Assembly: GCA_025449115.1 (NCBI GenBank) | Contig: JAHLKC010000004.1 | Coordinates: 248,001-312,000, forward strand | Length of the DNA stretch: 64,000 bases | Reading direction: 5' to 3' | Source of the DNA: Chytridium lagenaria | Taxonomy: Eukaryota; Chytridiomycota; Chytridiomycetes; Chytridiales; Chytridiaceae | Part shown: positions 58,753 to 64,000 of the stretch, piece after piece | Numbering within the stretch: the stretch's first letter is position 1 | Layout of the letters: each line of letters opens with the position of its first letter | Position numbers and translations under genes: made by a program | Notes under the pieces: generated by a model | The model's database searches: none | Told to the model about the DNA's origin: nothing | What the model saw: only the letters and a program-made list of their open reading frames with translations

Positions 58753-60391
58753 TTAAAACCAAAAACTGACGCTGAAGCTTGTGCTAAGTGATTGGAACAT
58801 AATGCCACCATCCCTTCTGCATTCAACATAAATTTTTAAAAAAACAATTAGAATACGTCTTTCTGTCCTCAGCATGGAAAATAATAACGAGACACGAAAC
58901 ATACTGGTATAAATAGTAAATCCCCCGCCTCCACGTAGCATTCGACAAATTTTTGCCTCAGCAAATAACGGATACTCTTCGATATTAGGATTCGCGGCAT
59001 CCACGCTGGCTCGTGTTTCCCAACAAATCCTCTCTATGCGGATAGAGCTTTGACGTCTCGCCTGGTGAATAAAGCCTTACGTATTTCTTCCCCACAACTT
59101 GCGCAAATAAATTTAAATGTGGATCCGTATGGAGGGGCGATACAGTGTTTGACGGCCCAAACCATGCCGACACCATCACATTAACTTCGCCGTCGTCAGG
59201 ATCCACGTCCCTCATGTAGCAGTACTCGGGGATAGCAATATCATCTAAAAGCCGCGGAACTTGCGCAAACAAATCGTGTTGAGCGAGGTACCCCACAGGC
59301 GGCGGTTCCCTCTCCTCATTATGTTGGTTTTCCTCATGAAACCCCATAAACTTGACAAGAAAGTCATCAAACGTGATAATTTCTTGCGTCCAGGTTTCAT
59401 CAGTGTACTTTTTCTCCAATCTCAACAGGCACCCAACGACGCGCAAGAAGATTTCTTAGTCTCCCAATATTCTGTGAAGGTGGTGTTTGCGAAACAATGC
59501 CTTCCGCCCAGGGACGCGTGGAGAGAGATGGCCAATGATTTAATGCGCCGCCGCGAATGAGGATGGGTTGAGGGTTGGCTGTGTTGATGAGCGTGGCAAA
59601 CGTGGAAAGACGTGGGGGTGGATCCAGGACGCGAACAGCGTTCGTGAGTTGTATTGTATCGATAAAGGAAGGCCCCATAGGAGGTGGGGGGGGAAGTAGA
59701 CACGGAGGTGGGGTAAGAAAAGATTCGATGCAAGAAATGAAACGATGGAAAAGAGGGCGATGTGAAGGGCACCCAGAGATGAGAATGGACATGTCCAAGG
59801 TTTTTCAGGGCTGAAAGGAGATCGTCTTGAACCACGGTGACTACTGGAGAAGTGTCAATTCGACTTCTTTTTGGCTCAATATGACTATGATGTCCGATTT
59901 TCCGTTTCTTTGAGTCTACGGCGGTATCATCCATGCTTTCATCTTTGGAGATTTCTGCCTGCCGTTCTACTTTTAAGAGGCTAGATGTGATGACGGAACA
60001 AACTTTAAGGAGCGCACCGCATTCATGCAGTTGTCGATGGAATTCAGAGACATCTTTGAAAGGAACAGATCGAATCAGGTCGTCTGCAACGGTCAGCCCA
60101 CCACTTCTGCAAGCTTCAAAGGATCATCAGAGAAGAAAGAAGTCTGAAGCATGATTTCTTCGCTAGCATCGTTCAGAGAGATTGCGGCATCAATTAAAAG
60201 ATTATCGACAATGCCCTTTAATCTTGCTTTCAAGCGAATGGTGCATTTCTTAATAATTTGTTGCAGAGGTTCTTGTTGCTCGCTGTCTTTTTGAGTTTAG
60301 TATTAGCTTTTCATCTAACTCCAATACCGTATACTTTCGACGAAGCTATGCTGCTCAGTGCTTCGCTAACAGAAAGAAGAAGTTCCATCAT
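58753..60391 (-). CDS. KDM8: KDM8/JMJD5-like JmjC 2-oxoglutarate oxygenase
   Basis: The JmjC domain is nearly collinear with animal KDM8: PILIRGGALNHWPS (59555), RRWVPVEIGE, YTDETWTQEIITFDDFL, VGYLAQHDLFAQVPRL, IAIPEYCYM, INAWFGP-like VSAWFGPSNTVSPLHTDPH with Fe ligands His and Asp (59131-59123), LFAQVVGKKYVRLYSP, LYPHREDLLGNTSQ, NPNIEEYPLFAEA, then FVECYVEAGDLLFIP across an intron to KGWWHYV (distal His 58802-58804) and a final SFSVSFWF before 58753. KDM8 is a nuclear/cytoplasmic arginyl hydroxylase and proposed histone protease. The N-terminal half starts at 60391 (MMELLLSVSEALSSIASSK), then an intron and a helical region, including SKKRKIGHHSH, a probable nuclear localisation signal. Frame changes near 60110, 59700, 59480 and 58790. 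The N-terminal helices could belong to another gene. Confidence 0.85.
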
Positions 60392-60508
60392 GCACCAACA
60401 ACAAAATGTGTATTAAAAAAGTATTCACAGTAAAAACAAATAGCTAAGCCCTTTAAAAATAAACAAAAAATTAAATGAAATCAAGCTTTCGAGTCTGCAG
60501 TTGGGGTA

Positions 60509-62054
60509 TCAGCTTGATTTTGACTCAAAAACCTCTTGGTTTACATGCTCGTCGCCTGCCGGCAGCACCGGTGCAGGTTTCTCAAAAAAGTCCTCAAACT
60601 CCTCTCCCTCCTCCACATCCCAAGGCAAAACGGCATCACGTTCATTGGACGTATGCGAAACGGCCAATCTAGACGACGGCAAGTTACGAGACGGTACAGA
60701 AACTGACGCCAAGGTGTCAGCAGCTGAAAGTTCGGGTGATTTCGGGTAAATATTAGGATTGGCCGGAGGAGCGACGTAAGCGGGAAGACTCTCGACGGTC
60801 CCATCAATACCCCAATCTAGCCCTTCACGAATAACATCATCATATTCGTCGTACCCATCAATCCTCTCATCTGGGTCAAGGAGGAATTCAAGTGTAGAAT
60901 CGTCCCCGTGACGACTCCGACGAGACCTAAGCCTCCAGATACCAACACGGAGACGTGCGCACGTTATGCAGATAACGCAGACGAGGAGGATGGCAATACG
61001 TATCGCTAGAGATGCAATTTCCCCTGCAGCCATCTGCTGAATAGTTCCGGCGCTATGGAGGGAAAAGCCGAAGTCCAAGATGCACCGGAGAAGATATATT
61101 GACATGGCGATGGGGAGGGTAACGGCGACATTCGGTGGTGGTGTTGGAGGAAGCATTAATCCATGAAATCGGGTGGGGCGATAAAGACGAGGCTCTTCTT
61201 TGGCATAAGATATGAGCAGAAATATTTGGGGTGTAAAACATACTGGAATAGAATAAAGAGTATTAGCCAAAATTACCTACAATTACAAATAAATCAATAG
61301 ATAATTACAGGTCTGAAGGTAGAGAGTGAAAATGAGCATCGAACTCAGAAATCCAGCATTGTTTTCCCAATATGATCCCCCAATGCTCGCAAGAAGAACG
61401 CCCCATGCTACATCAGCATGTCCCCACGCCTTTCCATCTGATTCTCCATATCGCTCCTCTCGAGGGTCCTTTCGAAGCCCATCTCCTACCGACCATGCCA
61501 GCTGAACTGCATAGGCAAGAACTCCTAATCGAAAAATCCGGGCGATAAGAAGCGGGATGGATATGGAGTTTGTGTCGATAAAGATTTGCACGATGCAAGT
61601 GGTGAAAGTTGATATTAAGATAAGAGAAAATGCTGGCATCGAAACGAGCGAAGGCCTGTTTCCTTTTTGTGTGATTCTTAGGTGTGCTATTACGGTAAAA
61701 TATCAAGAATAATAGTCAGTGGAAAGCGCAAGTATTTCGCAGGGATGATGAATGACGTTCGACTAGGACGTAATTGAATTCTGCCCATTGCTGTTGAAAC
61801 TGCATACATACAATTAAGCATGCTGTGGCGAGGATGTCGAGAGCATAGTATACGGGTTGTCGATGAAGGTGAGGAAGCGAGAAAGGCAGAAGGATCAAGT
61901 GGAGCTGGTGGGGATGGGATGGATTGCTGTCATCTCCTATAAAGCATTGTCGATTATAGAAGAAGCAACAGCAGCAACAGTTGTTGTTAAACCCGCATGC
62001 TGGCCATGAACACTCCATTTGGAAGTGAAATTTCAATTTGCGTGATGCAAACAA
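60509..62054 (-). CDS. Multispanning membrane protein, unidentified
   Basis: Exons on the minus strand give a Cys-rich N-terminus, a helix YYALDILATACLIVCMQF (61830), PAFSLILISTFTTCIVQIF, ISIPLLIARIFRLGVLAYAV, VAWGVLLASIGGSYW and GFLSSMLIFTLYLQTC, then SIPVCFTPQIFLLISYA, NVAVTLPIAMSIYLLRCI, IASLAIRIAILLVCVICI. A cytosolic tail of about 130 residues follows, acidic, with SRRSRHGDDSTLEFLLDPDE and DWGIDGTVESLPAYVAPP, ending at 60509. I count about seven or eight membrane segments. The arrangement, helices and then an acidic soluble tail, recalls the N-terminal TMD0 unit of some ABC transporters, but no nucleotide-binding domain follows. Family unknown. Exon joins are estimated and the start codon is uncertain. 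Confidence 0.55.
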
Positions 62055-62979
62055 AACGAAATCTCGAACAGTCCATCATTCTGTACTTTATATACACACA
62101 GCACAGAGAAGGATCACCAACGCGCATGGCCGGTTAAGAAAGGATAATGATAAACACTCTATTTCGAGTAAGCTGTGGCAGGCTAGACCTTAACTTTAAG
62201 GTAAAGTACATCTTTATTCCCTTTTTTTCCTTCCAAATAACGGTAGAACCAAATGGGAAATGAAGTTCCCCTTAACAACCCTTACAAAGCCTTATCACCG
62301 CGCGTATATCATTAAAATGGACTCGTTTTCGCGTTGAATATACTTGTTAAAACATCTTCAAGTCCCTACCTTTCTCGAAACGAACGTAATGCACATTGCA
62401 AGCCTTTTATCGCATAATCATTGCTTGGGATTGTTGCTCTCTGATCTTTCATTACATTTGAACACTTACCGTGACTGCCTACAGCCTTCAACTGAACAGC
62501 TCTTTCTCTCTCTCTTCTCTCCTTTAGCCAGCCACCAGCTTGGACTAGACCACCTCCCTCCATTTCTTTATCACCTTTATCCTTTATTATTATGCACACA
62601 GTATTTACATAGCAATGAATGTATTTTATTCATTGCTAAGTACATGAATACATACCAAAGTGACAATATTTAAATACAATATTTTACAAAGACAAGGCCT
62701 ACATATGTATGCAATTATAAATTAATAATAAGAAGAAAGAGGGGAAAGAAACAAGGGAAAATGATTCGTGAAAGATGAAACGAACATGCGGCCAGAGTGG
62801 CCGCTATTTATTTATTTAATTGATTATATATATTAATTAATTAAAATATTAAAATAAAATTTTAGAATTCAACAACTTACAATTCTGCCGTTATATTCAA
62901 ATACAAAATATTTTAATACAAAAACCTCTCACACACTCATCACTCAACATCCTTCTCCAGCAAAATAACTCACAGCCAA
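62055..62979. other. Divergent intergenic region upstream of HEM1
   Basis: About 925 bp between divergent starts, AT-rich at 62600-62920 with ATTAATTAATT-type stretches, then a C/A-rich 60 bp before the HEM1 ATG. Open frames here are not convincing. It presumably holds the HEM1 promoter. Confidence 0.6.
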
Positions 62980-64000
62980 ATGGAGACCTTACTTTCATCT
63001 GTCGCGCGTTCTTGTCCGTTCCTTGCAAAGACTCCCGTTGCTACCTTGCGTCAGCTGTCTACCTTGCGATCTCCCCATGGCGGTGCTTCCGCCGCCGCTG
63101 GTGGTACCTCAGGCTCCGCTCTGCTCAAGCTCGCGCAGACCTGCCCCGTTATGGGGACCGCATTGGCCGTCCAGGCCGGCTCAGCTTCTGCTTCACCCGC
63201 CGCAGCGCTTGCTCGTCGCTGCCCCGCCTCAGCTGGATCTGCTCGCACTATTGCATCTTCCCCAAAGGGACGCATGGCAACTATGGCAACTTGCCCCGCG
63301 TCGCCCTCTGGCTGCCCCGACCCCTTTTTCCCTCCGCTAATGAACAGGGGTCCTTACGGTGAAACTGCGGCCTTTAGGCAGTATCAGTCTGTCAAGCCCT
63401 CGATCCCGAAAGGACATCAAGCTGGTGAGTTTTCTTCTCCTCTTCTCTCACTATCTAATCTGATGTCGTATTAATACTTTGCTTTTTCACTCCTTTTCAT
63501 GTGCAGATCTACACAAGCAGCACGATGCTTCCGCTGCTACCTTCAACTATGAGGATTTTTTCAAAAAGGAGATTGATCGCAAGCATGCCGACAAGAGCTA
63601 CCGCTACTTTAACAACATCAACCGTCTCGCCCAAGAATTTCCCGAGGCCCACATTGCCAACGGAGACCACGTTACAGTGTGGTGCTCCAACGATTATCTT
63701 GGTATGAGCAAACATGCCAAGGTCCTCGACTCCATGAAGTGAGTCTCCACCATATTTGTCAAATCCAACGTGATCACCAAGATCTAACCATATTTTTCTC
63801 AGATCGACTTTGGATATGTATGGTGCTGGAGCCGGCGGAACTCGCAACATTGCCGGAAACTCTCAGCTCCATCTGTCGCTTGAACAAGAGCTAGCCTCCC
63901 TTCATAACAAAGATGGCGCTTTAGTCTTCTCCTCTTGTTTCGTTGCCAATGATGCTACCCTTTCAACCCTCGCGTCCAAGATGCCCAACTGCGTCATCTT
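62980..64000 (+). CDS. HEM1: 5-aminolevulinate synthase, 3' truncated by window edge
   Basis: PLP enzyme that condenses glycine and succinyl-CoA, the first step of heme synthesis in the mitochondrial matrix. Exon 1 starts at 62980 with a presequence and an Ala/Ser-rich lead containing five Cys-Pro dipeptides, at residues 12, 55, 81, 105 and 112 (for example RSCPF, TCPVM, RRCPAS), the shape of heme regulatory motifs. The donor GTGAGT lies near 63425 and the acceptor GTGCAG near 63507; exon 2 gives [37 protein letters not shown] and [15 protein letters not shown]. After a second intron (63739-63802), [40 protein letters not shown] and [17 protein letters not shown] are highly conserved ALAS core. 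The window ends before the PLP lysine. No frame problem seen in this part. Confidence 0.95.

Noticed and set aside
61906..62054. A Cys-rich cluster (run of Cys codons) as a metallothionein-like peptide
   Set aside because: It comes from a short CAG/CAA-type trinucleotide stretch and continues in frame into membrane helices, so it is better read as the low-complexity start of the membrane protein.

Overview
This window is nuclear DNA from a eukaryote with short spliceosomal introns (about 40 to 160 nt, GT-AG), small intergenic gaps and fungal-type housekeeping genes. The combination points to a zoosporic (flagellated), early-diverging fungus such as a chytrid: a trehalose-6-phosphate synthase/phosphatase, a fungal-style ALG2 with C-terminal membrane segment, a HEM1-type aminolevulinate synthase and a NoxD/p22phox-like protein lie beside two genes only needed for a motile axoneme, HYDIN (central-pair apparatus) and DNAAF5/HEATR2 (dynein arm preassembly). 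Several genes look more animal-like than yeast-like (HERPUD, LINS1, KDM8, zinc-finger HSCB), as expected of a lineage near the base of the fungi. I cannot fix the phylum from sequence alone.

Layout. 0.1-3.0 kb: two tandem paralogues of a secreted RlpA/barwin-like double-psi beta-barrel protein (minus). 3.8-10.3 kb: LINS1-like, HERPUD-like and NEPRO/RMP1-like genes (all minus). 11.3-14.6 kb: bifunctional trehalose enzyme (plus), convergent with a 14.6-kb HYDIN gene (15.3-29.8 kb, minus). 30.0-37.4 kb: multidomain acetyl-CoA carboxylase (minus), 145 bp upstream of HYDIN. 37.7-38.5 kb: UBE2C (minus). 39.7-40.2 kb: NoxD/p22phox-like (plus). 40.5-47.6 kb: TRM10, cytosolic lysyl-tRNA synthetase and DNAAF5 (all minus). 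48.1-54.0 kb: METTL13/spermidine-synthase-like methyltransferase, ALG2, and a membrane protein with a prion-like tail (all plus). 54.5-57.4 kb: DUS3 and an unidentified short region (minus). 57.4-58.6 kb: HSCB (plus). 58.8-62.1 kb: KDM8-like JmjC protein and a multispanning membrane protein (minus). 63.0 kb to the edge: HEM1 (plus, 3' truncated).

There is no operon logic, but some themes recur: tRNA biology (TRM10, KARS, DUS3), cofactor supply (Fe-S through HSCB, heme through HEM1, biotin-dependent ACC), and flagellar function (HYDIN, DNAAF5).

Most conserved genes change reading frame at one or more points not explained by introns, often at short homopolymers. As these are essential genes, I read this as assembly indels (unpolished long reads) rather than pseudogenes. 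Coordinates below are gene spans, start to stop on the named strand, introns and indels included. I saw no rRNA, tRNA, CRISPR array or intact transposon.
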